From positions 1 to 23,950 of the forward strand of contig JAFUDW010000165.1 in NCBI GenBank assembly GCA_017464225.1: a DNA stretch of 23,950 nucleotides, read 5' to 3'. Position numbers and translations under genes: made by a program. This stretch comes from Clostridia bacterium. Its GTDB lineage: Bacteria; Bacillota_A; Clostridia; Christensenellales; Aristaeellaceae. Positions 16,644 through 23,950 of the stretch are shown here, piece after piece; the stretch's first letter is position 1; each line of letters opens with the position of its first letter. The notes beneath the pieces were generated by a model. The model saw only the letters and a program-made list of their open reading frames with translations, was not told the DNA's origin and did not search any database.

Positions 16644-16672
16644 ATTTTATTACACAATTATTACAAAATCAA
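16644..16672 (-). promoter_or_regulatory. Promoter of the SH3 protein gene
   Basis: On the minus strand TTGATT (16667-16672), a 17-base spacer and TAAAAT (16644-16649) in an AT-rich gap, about 46 bases before the chosen start. It supports the shorter start. Confidence 0.75.
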
Positions 16673-16718
16673 GAAAATCGGCCCTCTTCAGAGAAAGTTT
16701 ACAAATATGGCCGTTTGT

Positions 16719-17801
16719 TCACAACAATTTCCGGAATCCCGGCAGCTTTTTGAGCAGCCAGGTAAACCCGCAGCCCAGCGCGGCGCTCAGGACGACCCAG
16801 CAAAGCGACAGCGGCACGGGCGGAAGCAGCGGCGAGAGCGCGCGGGAAAAGGAGCCCCAGAGCAGCATTTTCCAATAGGGATCCAGCAGATAAACGCCAA
16901 AGGTCAGCGCGCCCAGGGCGCAGGCCGTCCGCCCCAGCCTGCCCCGGCCCAGCGCGGGCCAATCAACCAGCGTCAAACGCTTGATCAGCAGAAAGGCGGG
17001 CAGGGCGATCAGGGCGGTGAACATGCCCAAATAGTTTTCGGTAAAGACGCCCGCATGGGCGGCCTCCATATACGTGAACAAGCAGCAGAGGGCGGCGGCC
17101 CCGGCCCCCAGCAGCGCCAGCAGCAGCACGCGTTCCCGTTCCATGCAGCGGATATCCACGGCGTTTTCCAGATAACAGCCCATGAGCGGATAGAAGAAGG
17201 CCGATACCGCGCTCAGAGGAAAGACGAGGCTGTCGGCCAGCCGCAGGGCGGGCTGTCCGGCCAGGCTCAAAAACAGGTTGACGGCGGGCAGCAGGGCGGA
17301 CAGGAGGAGCTGCAAACCCAGCAGCAGATAAAAATCCTGCCGGGTAAAGCCCGCGGCGATCCTTTGCAGCAGGGGCAGCAGCAGCAGAAAGCTGATGTAG
17401 GCGTACAAAAACCAGTAGGTTTCGGTATTCCAAAGGGAATTGGCCAGCAGGCCGGATAAAAAGCCCAGCGGCGACAGGCTGAAATCAAGGCCCTTTACGC
17501 GGCTGTAAACGGCCTGGCCCGCCGCCATGCCCAGCGAAAAGACGATCAGCACCAGCGCAAAGCGGAGCACCCGCTTTTTGAGCACCAGGCGGTAATCCTC
17601 CCGCCGATTGAGCAGCAGCGCTCCCGATACCATCAGGAACAGCGGCACATTGATCCGCGTCACCGCCGCCTGGAACATGAGCAGCGCCCGGGGAAGGCCC
17701 GCCGCCGTCGTGTAGCCGATATAGGCCGGCAGGTGGTTATAGATCACCAGCAGGACGGCAAGGATGCGCAGCCACTCCAGATACACCTTTTTCTGTTTCA
17801 T
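16719..17801 (-). CDS. Acyltransferase family 3 (OafA/NodX-type) membrane protein
   Basis: A 360-residue polytopic membrane protein. The start at 17801 overlaps the stop of the upstream peptidase gene by ATGA and has the family-typical beginning KKVYLEWLRILAVLLVIYNH; the longer frame to 17861 lies inside the peptidase gene. Acyltransferase-3 marks are Arg12 and the conserved His23 (YNH) in the first membrane helix, and VPLFLMVSGALLL (~52-64). About ten hydrophobic segments follow. The family moves acyl groups (often acetyl or succinyl) from the cytoplasmic side onto sugars, wall polymers, lipids or small molecules. It is the last gene of a four-gene operon with an M20 peptidase and two membrane proteins, so a peptide- or amino-acid-derived acceptor is possible but unproven. 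The substrate is unknown. Confidence 0.9.
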   Translation of the reverse strand: MKQKKVYLEWLRILAVLLVIYNHLPAYIGYTTAAGLPRALLMFQAAVTRINVPLFLMVSGALLLNRREDYRLVLKKRVLRFALVLIVFSLGMAAGQAVYSRVKGLDFSLSPLGFLSGLLANSLWNTETYWFLYAYISFLLLLPLLQRIAAGFTRQDFYLLLGLQLLLSALLPAVNLFLSLAGQPALRLADSLVFPLSAVSAFFYPLMGCYLENAVDIRCMERERVLLLALLGAGAAALCCLFTYMEAAHAGVFTENYLGMFTALIALPAFLLIKRLTLVDWPALGRGRLGRTACALGALTFGVYLLDPYWKMLLWGSFSRALSPLLPPVPLSLCWVVLSAALGCGFTWLLKKLPGFRKLL

Positions 17802-19243
17802 GGCGTCTGCTCCATGGCCGCGATCAGGCGCTGATAAAAGGCCACCGCCCCGGGCAGGCAATCATATTCAATGTTCTCATTCAGGCCATGCATGCCGCGC
17901 ATCTGCTCGGGCTTATACACCACGGGAGCGAAGCGCACCACATTATCGCAGATCTCCTGATAGAAGCGTGCGTCGGTGGCCCCCGTCATCACATAGGGGC
18001 AGGCCGGGCACCCCGGGAAAACCTCGCCCACGGTGCGCTCCACCAGCCGAAACGCCTCGCCGCGGATATCGGTGGCCGGGGTATAATCGGCGGCGTGGCT
18101 CACGGACATTTCCAGCCCGAACATATGCGAAGTCTTCCGCAGGATATCCAGGCTTTCCTCCATGCCCTGGTGGGGAATAAAGCGCACGTTGGCGCTGACG
18201 GAAGCCTCCTGAGGCATCACGTTGCAGGCGTCCGAGCCCCGGGCCATGGTAAAGGCGACGGTGGTATGGATCATAGCGCCGGCCTGGGCCGAAATCATGG
18301 GCAGCACACGCAGCAGCACGGGCTTGAACAGCCACAGGTTCAGGAACACATATTTGAGCGGAAAGGAGGCGTAGGGCGCCAGCTGGCGGAACATCGACTC
18401 CACTTCCGGAGGCATGCGGCGGCGGAAGATATCATGATGCTCCATATAGTGCACAAAGTCCGCCAGCCTGGCCAGGGGAGAATTTTTCCGGGGCGTGGAG
18501 GCATGGCCGCCGTCGGATCTTGCCGTGAAGGTCACATCGGCCTTGCCCTTTTCAAACACGCCCAGCATGGCAAAATTGCCGTGGATGCCGCCGATGGGCT
18601 CGCCGATCAGGCCGCCGCCCTCGTCCACCACCAGGTAGGGGCGCACGCCCCGGCGTTTGAGCTCGTCCACCAGCTTCCGGCAGCCCGGGCCTGCCCATTC
18701 CTCAGTGCAGGAGGAGGAAAGATATACGTCCTGCGGCGGCGTATAGCCCTGGGCGAGCAGCCGCTCAACAGCCTCAAAAAAGGCCATGACCGAGCATTTG
18801 GTATCCGACGTTCCCCGGCCCCACACCTTGCCCTCGGCGATATCGCCGGAGAAGGGCCCGTGCTGCCATTGGCCCTCGGCGGGCACCACGTCCTGGTGGC
18901 TCATGAGCACAAGCGGGCGGTCATGGCGGAGGCCCTGCCAGTAAAACAGCAGATTGCCGTCAATCTCGGTCTTTTCCAGCTTTTCGTGCACCAGCGGAAA
19001 CAATTGCTCCAGCACCCGGTGAAAGCCCAGGAATTTTTCGCGCAGGTCGCACTCGGGCGCCGATACCGTTTCATACCGCACCATGGCCGCAAGCTTATCG
19101 GCCAGCGCCAGCGCTTCTTTTTCATCAGGCGCGGGAACGTAGGTGGATTTCTTGGAAGGCGTCAGCAGCGTCCGTATCAGCGCGATCAACAGCAGCGCCG
19201 CCAGCGCGCCCAGCAGCCCCAGCAATATCCAAACAGCGGTCAT
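17798..19243 (-). CDS. Membrane-anchored M20-family peptidase (carboxypeptidase S / PM20D1-like)
   Basis: A 481-residue metallopeptidase. An N-terminal membrane helix (4-27) is followed by positive residues (R24, K31, K32), so the catalytic domain probably faces the cytoplasm. Zinc-site residues are all visible: His116 in MSHQDVVP, bridging Asp147 in GRGTSDTK, Glu181-Glu182 in CTEEWAG, Asp208 in VVDEGG, and His452 in MHGLNE. The dimerisation-domain His247 (GGHAST) is present. Family enzymes remove C-terminal residues from dipeptides and small peptides or hydrolyse/form N-acyl amino acids. The start overlaps the upstream gene stop by ATGA with GGGAGG before it, and its own stop overlaps the acyltransferase start. 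This tight coupling with two membrane proteins suggests processing of a transported substrate. The precise substrate is unknown. Confidence 0.93.
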   Translation of the reverse strand: MTAVWILLGLLGALAALLLIALIRTLLTPSKKSTYVPAPDEKEALALADKLAAMVRYETVSAPECDLREKFLGFHRVLEQLFPLVHEKLEKTEIDGNLLFYWQGLRHDRPLVLMSHQDVVPAEGQWQHGPFSGDIAEGKVWGRGTSDTKCSVMAFFEAVERLLAQGYTPPQDVYLSSSCTEEWAGPGCRKLVDELKRRGVRPYLVVDEGGGLIGEPIGGIHGNFAMLGVFEKGKADVTFTARSDGGHASTPRKNSPLARLADFVHYMEHHDIFRRRMPPEVESMFRQLAPYASFPLKYVFLNLWLFKPVLLRVLPMISAQAGAMIHTTVAFTMARGSDACNVMPQEASVSANVRFIPHQGMEESLDILRKTSHMFGLEMSVSHAADYTPATDIRGEAFRLVERTVGEVFPGCPACPYVMTGATDARFYQEICDNVVRFAPVVYKPEQMRGMHGLNENIEYDCLPGAVAFYQRLIAAMEQTP

Positions 19244-19923
19244 GCCTTCGCCTCCCTGCGGAATTTTACGTACGCCAGGCCGATGGCCAGCGCGCCCGAG
19301 GGGATGATCATAAAGGATGTGGAGCCCGTGAGCGAGGGAACGAGCGTAAAGAGCAGCGTCATCACCGCCAGCGGCACCATCGCCAGCCGGGCGTCCTTGC
19401 GGTAATACTTGAAGGCCATGGCGCCAAACAGCGCGGGCACCACGTTATTAAAGGCGGGCTGCAGCACGGGGCTGGACAGCACCGGACGCAGGGGCGTGAG
19501 CAGCAGCACGCCCAGGGCCAGCACCAGGATGGTGACCAGCGACGACGCGGCGATGGACAGCGTGGAAATGATCTCATTCTCCGCCGTGCCCGATTTGGCG
19601 CCCACCATATCCCGGGCGTTCATGGCGCAGGGGATCTTCATATTGATCAGGTTGCCCGTGATAAAGGCCAGATAGCTGCCGCCCGCCCCCAGCATGGGCG
19701 TATACACCAGGAATTCCACAACGCTTGACACCGTCCATACCAGGCCCACCGCCAGGAAGCCCCGGGCGGCCGCCGACAGATTGGGCATGGCGCCCAGATA
19801 GCCGCCCATCACAAAGGGCGCGCTCAGCAGCAGCGCAAGGGTGATCAGCGACACGGCGCGGCCCAGCCGATGGGTGGAGCGCAGGTAATCGTCATAGGAC
19901 GTTTGCGCTTTCTTCGTCTGCAT
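19240..19923 (-). CDS. Uncharacterised multi-spanning membrane protein
   Basis: A 227-residue protein I do not recognise as a named family. A polar N-terminus of ~20 residues is followed by hydrophobic segments at about 22-44, 53-80, 120-146, 155-172 and 180-220, giving five to seven spans. Polar stretches within the membrane region include NMKIPCAMNARDMVGAKSGT (93-112), which could line a substrate path. AAAGGAGG 9 bases before the ATG supports the start. It is 15 bases downstream of the DUF5058-like gene and overlaps the peptidase gene by 4 bases, so the three are made together. A two-subunit transporter with the DUF5058-like protein is a reasonable guess, nothing more. Confidence 0.8.
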   Translation of the reverse strand: MQTKKAQTSYDDYLRSTHRLGRAVSLITLALLLSAPFVMGGYLGAMPNLSAAARGFLAVGLVWTVSSVVEFLVYTPMLGAGGSYLAFITGNLINMKIPCAMNARDMVGAKSGTAENEIISTLSIAASSLVTILVLALGVLLLTPLRPVLSSPVLQPAFNNVVPALFGAMAFKYYRKDARLAMVPLAVMTLLFTLVPSLTGSTSFMIIPSGALAIGLAYVKFRREAKA

Positions 19924-19938
19924 TTCTTGGCGCCTCCT

Positions 19939-20691
19939 TTACAGATGGGCGGCCACGGCGGCGGCCATGCCCAGCAGCATGCTGGCGGCAATGGAAAAGC
20001 TGTCCAGCCAGCGCAGGTTTTTCTTTTCGGACAAAGCGGTGAAGCCCGCCATGGACAGGGCGGCCACGGCCGCCACCAGCAGCGGCGTCCAATCGCCCTT
20101 GAAGGCGAAGGAGCCGCCGCCCGAAATGAACGCGCCGATATAGCTGCCCAGGTACGCGCTGACCATGCCGATGAACATGGCGGTCATGGCCTTATCGCCA
20201 AAGGAAGGCTTATCGCTTCCCGCCTTGTTCCGGCCGCTCCTGGACAGGCGGGCCAGATATTTTTTGCCAAACAGCGTGGTAAAGATCATGCCCCACATGA
20301 TGCACGCGCTCATCAGAAAGGCGATGGTGGAAAACACGTCCGCCGTCATGGCTTCGCCGCTGAGGGCGGCGCCCAGCTGCTCGGCGGCGGCCTGGGCCAC
20401 CTGGGTTTCATAATGCAGCGCGCCGATCACCGAAAGCCTGAGCCAGGGCCAGGGGATGCCCAGGCTGCCCGACAGCGCGATGACGCCCAGCAGGATGCCC
20501 ACGCTGGGCAGTATGGAAAAGGTAACGCTGGCCGTTACCGCCTGCTTCATCCGGGCGGTATCCATGCCGATGGCCTTGCCCGCCCGCCAGGCGCGCGCCA
20601 TAAACACCACGCAGACCACAGCCACAAAGGCCACGATCACGCCGCAGATCAGGTACATGGTACCGCTGCTCAGCTGCTCCAAAACGCTCAT
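19939..20691 (-). CDS. DUF5058-like multi-spanning membrane protein
   Basis: A 250-residue membrane protein. The pattern, with an N-terminal span (~12-34), then SVTFSILPSVGILLGVIALSG and WLRLSVIGALHYE, is what I remember of DUF5058 proteins from Firmicutes, though no search was run. Further hydrophobic segments follow at about 115-140, 165-190 and 203-250, with a basic loop (FGKKYLARLSRSGRNKAG) between them. It is the first gene of the four-gene operon. AGGAAG upstream is an acceptable ribosome site, and a promoter lies 40-70 bases before the start. Function unknown; membrane location and co-expression with an M20 peptidase point to transport of a small peptide-like or acyl-amino-acid-like compound. 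Confidence 0.75.
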   Translation of the reverse strand: MSVLEQLSSGTMYLICGVIVAFVAVVCVVFMARAWRAGKAIGMDTARMKQAVTASVTFSILPSVGILLGVIALSGSLGIPWPWLRLSVIGALHYETQVAQAAAEQLGAALSGEAMTADVFSTIAFLMSACIMWGMIFTTLFGKKYLARLSRSGRNKAGSDKPSFGDKAMTAMFIGMVSAYLGSYIGAFISGGGSFAFKGDWTPLLVAAVAALSMAGFTALSEKKNLRWLDSFSIAASMLLGMAAAVAAHL

Positions 20692-20729
20692 GGAAACGAT
20701 CTTCCTTTCAATGGGGAATTACAGGGTAT

Positions 20730-20758
20730 ATGATATCACCGAAGGCGCAAAAAAACAA
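20730..20758 (-). promoter_or_regulatory. Promoter of the DUF5058-M20-acyltransferase operon
   Basis: On the minus strand TTGTTT (20753-20758), a 17-base spacer and TATCAT (20730-20735), about 39 bases before the first start codon of the operon. Moderate match to the sigma-A consensus. Confidence 0.6.
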
Positions 20759-20787
20759 GAAAGAAGGGACCGTCCGCCCGATCCCCT
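20746..20787 (-). terminator. Weak possible terminator after carB-dapF
   Basis: On the minus strand a short AGGG(G)A/TCCCT stem (20766-20787) is followed by a T-rich run (complement of 20746-20765). The stem is only about five pairs, and the T-run overlaps the -35 box of the next operon, so some read-through is expected. Confidence 0.35.
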
Positions 20788-20840
20788 CATATTCATTCAC
20801 TCTGCCAATTCCTGTTTTACTTTTTTACCAGGTCTCAGTA

Positions 20841-23800
20841 TCAGTATTCAAAGCTCCCTTCAAATACGAACACCACGTCTCCGGTGAGCGTGATCTTATC
20901 CTCGGCGCAGTTCACGGTCAGATCACCGCCCGCCTGCTTGACCGTGATATCCCGTCCGGCCTCGCAGAGGCCCAGCTTCACGGCGGCGGCGGCCACGGCG
21001 CAGGCACCGGTGCCGCAGGACAGCGTTTCTCCGTTGCCCCGCTCCCACACGCGCACGCGCAGGGTATTGCGGTTGATCACACGGACGAACTCGGTATTGA
21101 CGCGCTCGGGGAAGATGGGCGCGTACTCAAACAGGGGGCCCACCCGTTCCAGATCGATGCCGTCGATGGCGTCGCAGAACACTACGCAATGGGGATTGCC
21201 CACAGATAGGCAAGTAACGGTATACGTTTCGCCGCCGATCCCGATCTCCTGTCCGATCACGGTATCGGTATCGGCCCGCATGGGGATGGAAGCCGCGGTG
21301 AAATCGGCCCGGCCCATATCCGCCGAAACTGCGTGCGTCCTGCCGTCCCGAAGATATACCCGCAGGTGATGGACGACGCCCGCGCATTCCACCGTCATGT
21401 ACTCGCTGCGCACCAGGCCGTTATCATACAAGTATTTGGCGATACAGCGGATGTTGTTGCCCGCCATGCGGCCTTCGCTGCCGTCCCGGTTGAAGGAGCG
21501 CATCCTGGCGTCGGCGATATCGGATTTTTCAATGAGCACAATGCCGTCGCCGCCGATGCCGTAGTGCTGGGCGCACAGCTGCACGCACAGCGATTCGGGG
21601 CAGGTGATGCGCCCATCGAAATTATCGATGAAGATATAATCGTTGCCGCAGGAGTGCATTTTGGCAAAATGGATACGCTGCCGCCATTTGCGCATGCGGT
21701 TGATATCGATGAGCTCGGTATTTTCCTCGGTGAAGCGGCTGTCCATGATATCGGCCAGCGCACCCGCCGTATCCAGGCTGGTAAGGCAGGGAATAGACAG
21801 CTGCATGGCCTTGCGGTGAAGCACGGTAAAATCGCCCAGCGTTTCATCCTTCACAGCGCCTGTGTACACGATATAATGGATACTGCCGTCCTCCATGCGC
21901 GCGGTGATATCGTCGCTCTCGGTGGCGTTGGCCACGGCGGTCACCGGGATACCCAGAGTAGCGATGGCCGCCGCCGTGCCGCCGGTGGCGTACAGCGTGA
22001 ACCCCAGATCGTAAAAGCGTTTGGCCAGGCCAATGATCTCCTGGTAATCGTTCTCCTCCACGCTGAGCAGCACGCCTGTCTTTTCCCGGCGGTGGGGCGA
22101 GGGCACCCGGAGGCCCGATGCCGTCAGGCCCTTGAACAGCGCTTCGGCCATGGTTTTGCCGATGCCCAGCACTTCGCCGGTGGATTTCATTTCCGGGCCC
22201 AGAATGCTGTTGGCGTCGCTGAGCTTTTCAAAGCTGAATACAGGCACCTTGACGGCGGTATAGGGCGGCGTGCGGTAGAGCCCCGCGCCATAGCCCAGGT
22301 CGATGAGCCTCTCCCCCAGCATGACCCGGCTGGCCAGATCCACCCTGGGCACCTTGGTCACCTTGCTGATGTAGGGAACGGTGCGGCTGGCCCTGGGATT
22401 GACCTCGATCACGTAGAGCTCGTTATCATAGATCAGGTATTGGATGTTCACCAGTCCGCGGGTGCCCAGGGCAAGCGCCAGCTTCTGGCTGCAATCGCAG
22501 ATTTTTTTGAGGAAAACGTCGTTCAGGTTGTAGGGCGGATATACGGCGATGCTGTCGCCGCTGTGCACGCCCGCCCGCTCGATATGCTCCATGATGCCCG
22601 GGATCAGCACGTCCTGGCCGTCGGAGATCACATCCACTTCCAATTCGATGCCCGGCAGGTACTGATCCACCAGCACCGGGTTATCAATGCCGCCCGCCAG
22701 GATGCGCTCCATATAGGCAATGGTCTGCTCCCGGCTGCGGCTGATGGTCATATTCTGCCCGCCGATCACATAGCTGGGCCGCAGCAGCACGGGATAGCCC
22801 AGATCCTCGGCGGCCCGGACGGCCTCCTGCAGCGTGCGGGCGCTGTGGCCCCGGGGCCTGCGGATGCCGAAGCGCTCAAGCAGCGCGTCAAAGCGCTCCC
22901 TGTCCTCGGCTATATCGATGGACTCCGCGCTGGTGCCCAGGATGCGGATGCCCTGGCTGTCCAGGAACTGCGTTAGCTTGATGGCGGTCTGGCCGCCAAA
23001 GGCCACCACCACGCCGATGGGCTTTTCCACCTGAATGATGCCCATCACGTCCTCGGGGTACAGCGGCTCAAAATACAGCCGGTCGGCGGTATCGTAATCC
23101 GTGGAAACCGTTTCCGGGTTGTTATTGACGATCACCACATCGTAGCCCATCTCCCGGAGCGTCCATACGCAATGCACCGAGCTGTAGTCAAATTCGATGC
23201 CCTGGCCGATACGGATGGGTCCCGAACCCAGCACCATCACCACGGGACGCCCGCTGCGGCGCAGGGCGCGGCTTTCGCACGTCTGACCGGAGCAGGAATA
23301 GAAATAGGGCGTTTCGGCGGCGAACTCCGCGCCGCAGGTATCCACCATTTTATAGCTCATGGTATGCGCGGGCAGCGTTTCGATCCCGGCGAGCCGCCGC
23401 AGGGCGGCGTCGGGGTAGCCCATGCGCTTGGCCTGGGCGTAATCGGCGGCGGTGAGGCCCTCCTTTTCGATTCTCCGCTCAAAGGCCGCCATGCCCTGCA
23501 GCTTATACAGGAACCAGCGATCGATGCGGGTGATCTCAAAGATCTCGTCGGGCGTCATGCTGCCCTTCAGCGCCTCGAACACCGTAAACAGCCGCCGATC
23601 GTCCTGAGCGGCCAAGCGCTCCCGCAGGGGCAGGGATCCCAGCGGCATGGCGTTCAGCGTATCCAGGCTGATTTCGGCGCCGCGTACGGCCTTCATCAGC
23701 GCTTCCTCAAAGCTTTGGCCGATGGCCATCACCTCGCCGGTGGCCTTCATCTGGGTGCCCAGCCTGCGACTGGAACCCTGAAACTTGTCAAATGGCCATT

Positions 23801-23950
23801 TGGGGAACTTGACCACCACGTAGTCCAGCGCCGGTTCAAAGCAGGCGCAGGTCCGGCCGGTGATATCGTTCATGATCTCGTCCAGGCTGTAGCCCAGGGC
23901 GATGCGCGTAGTGATCTTAGCGATGGGATAGCCCGTTGCCTTGCTGGCCA
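20841..23950 (-). CDS. carB-dapF: Carbamoyl-phosphate synthase large subunit fused to diaminopimelate epimerase (5' end outside the window)
   Basis: One uninterrupted frame runs from the right edge to 20841; the ATG at 23873 is internal, since ASKATGYPIAKITTR continues upstream in frame. Visible CarB parts are the end of the first ATP-grasp half, the oligomerisation region, the second half (MVLGSGPIRIGQGIEFDYS, VLLRPSYVIGGQNM), and the allosteric MGS-like domain (LYATGGTAAAIATLGIPV). A linker NTELIDINRMRKWRQRIH leads straight into a 275-residue DapF domain (20841-21668). There, HSCGNDY, FNRDGS, GNPHCV, VNTEFV and ERGNGETLSCGTGACA are intact, but the first catalytic Cys motif reads MAGNNIRC, with Ala for Cys (21462-21464). 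No ribosome site for a separate DapF is visible. CarB makes carbamoyl phosphate for arginine and pyrimidines; DapF interconverts LL- and meso-diaminopimelate for lysine and cell wall. Roughly the first 300 residues of CarB are missing. Confidence 0.92.
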   Translation of the reverse strand, partial: ASKATGYPIAKITTRIALGYSLDEIMNDITGRTCACFEPALDYVVVKFPKWPFDKFQGSSRRLGTQMKATGEVMAIGQSFEEALMKAVRGAEISLDTLNAMPLGSLPLRERLAAQDDRRLFTVFEALKGSMTPDEIFEITRIDRWFLYKLQGMAAFERRIEKEGLTAADYAQAKRMGYPDAALRRLAGIETLPAHTMSYKMVDTCGAEFAAETPYFYSCSGQTCESRALRRSGRPVVMVLGSGPIRIGQGIEFDYSSVHCVWTLREMGYDVVIVNNNPETVSTDYDTADRLYFEPLYPEDVMGIIQVEKPIGVVVAFGGQTAIKLTQFLDSQGIRILGTSAESIDIAEDRERFDALLERFGIRRPRGHSARTLQEAVRAAEDLGYPVLLRPSYVIGGQNMTISRSREQTIAYMERILAGGIDNPVLVDQYLPGIELEVDVISDGQDVLIPGIMEHIERAGVHSGDSIAVYPPYNLNDVFLKKICDCSQKLALALGTRGLVNIQYLIYDNELYVIEVNPRASRTVPYISKVTKVPRVDLASRVMLGERLIDLGYGAGLYRTPPYTAVKVPVFSFEKLSDANSILGPEMKSTGEVLGIGKTMAEALFKGLTASGLRVPSPHRREKTGVLLSVEENDYQEIIGLAKRFYDLGFTLYATGGTAAAIATLGIPVTAVANATESDDITARMEDGSIHYIVYTGAVKDETLGDFTVLHRKAMQLSIPCLTSLDTAGALADIMDSRFTEENTELIDINRMRKWRQRIHFAKMHSCGNDYIFIDNFDGRITCPESLCVQLCAQHYGIGGDGIVLIEKSDIADARMRSFNRDGSEGRMAGNNIRCIAKYLYDNGLVRSEYMTVECAGVVHHLRVYLRDGRTHAVSADMGRADFTAASIPMRADTDTVIGQEIGIGGETYTVTCLSVGNPHCVVFCDAIDGIDLERVGPLFEYAPIFPERVNTEFVRVINRNTLRVRVWERGNGETLSCGTGACAVAAAAVKLGLCEAGRDITVKQAGGDLTVNCAEDKITLTGDVVFVFEGSFEY

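Noticed and set aside
16598..16657. Longer N-terminus for the SH3 protein
   Set aside because: The added 20 residues are polar and precede a complete signal peptide. AAGGAGG sits before the inner ATG, and the outer ATG lies too close to the promoter.
21640..21740. Separate dapF gene with its own start after carB
   Set aside because: No stop codon separates the domains, and neither candidate Met (before RKWRQ or before HSCGND) has a ribosome binding sequence upstream.
21333..22976. 547-codon plus-strand frame opposite carB
   Set aside because: Shadow of the GC-rich third codon positions of carB; His/Ala/Gln/Gly-rich composition with no domain pattern.
23871..23873. ATG as the start of the CarB protein
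   Set aside because: The frame continues upstream to the window edge with conserved CarB sequence (SKATGYPIAKI), so this Met is internal and the gene is truncated by the window.

Overview
The window looks like chromosomal DNA from a GC-rich Gram-positive relative of the Clostridia, probably a gut-type anaerobe. This is inferred from the gene families (BMP/NupOPQ-type nucleoside importer, DUF5058-like membrane protein, Cna-B/MucBP surface protein, bacterial SH3 protein), from strong GGAGG ribosome binding sites, and from clear sigma-A-type promoters. No rRNA, tRNA, CRISPR, transposase or phage gene was seen. Most of the window has a strong G/C bias at the third codon position, which produces many long antisense shadow frames. 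The first ~2.1 kb (SDR and LysR genes) is visibly more AT-rich and may have a different history.

Layout. (1) 196-2067, minus strand: a LysR-type regulator with a perfect consensus promoter and its own terminator, followed by an SDR-family protein whose catalytic Tyr and Lys are both replaced. (2) 2255-2941, plus: a water-type aquaporin with its own promoter and terminator. (3) 3169-8282, plus: a nucleoside-type ABC importer operon (BMP binding protein, double ATPase, two permeases). It has a structured leader with an 11-base direct repeat, and a stable hairpin between the binding-protein gene and the ATPase gene. A bidirectional terminator closes it. (4) 8525-14882, minus: a 1483-residue secreted repeat protein (Pro/Thr-rich stalk, six Cna-B-like repeats, Ser/Gly-rich linker, MucBP-like domain), co-transcribed with a family-5 solute-binding protein that has no permease nearby. 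(5) 15068-16597, minus: a secreted three-SH3 protein with a C-terminal domain of unknown activity. (6) 16719-20691, minus: a tightly coupled four-gene operon of a DUF5058-like membrane protein, a second small membrane protein, a membrane-anchored M20 peptidase and an acyltransferase-3 protein. (7) 20841 to the right edge, minus: the 3' part of a carB gene fused in frame to a complete dapF, open at the right edge.

How it fits together. Regions 3-5 are envelope and uptake functions. Region 6 has the form of a small import-and-process cassette: two membrane proteins, a peptidase probably facing the cytoplasm, and an acyltransferase. The most unusual item is the CarB-DapF fusion, which joins carbamoyl-phosphate synthesis to diaminopimelate epimerisation. 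Its DapF part keeps nearly every recognisable substrate-binding motif but has Ala where the first catalytic Cys belongs. All functional statements are from reading the sequence; no database search was run.
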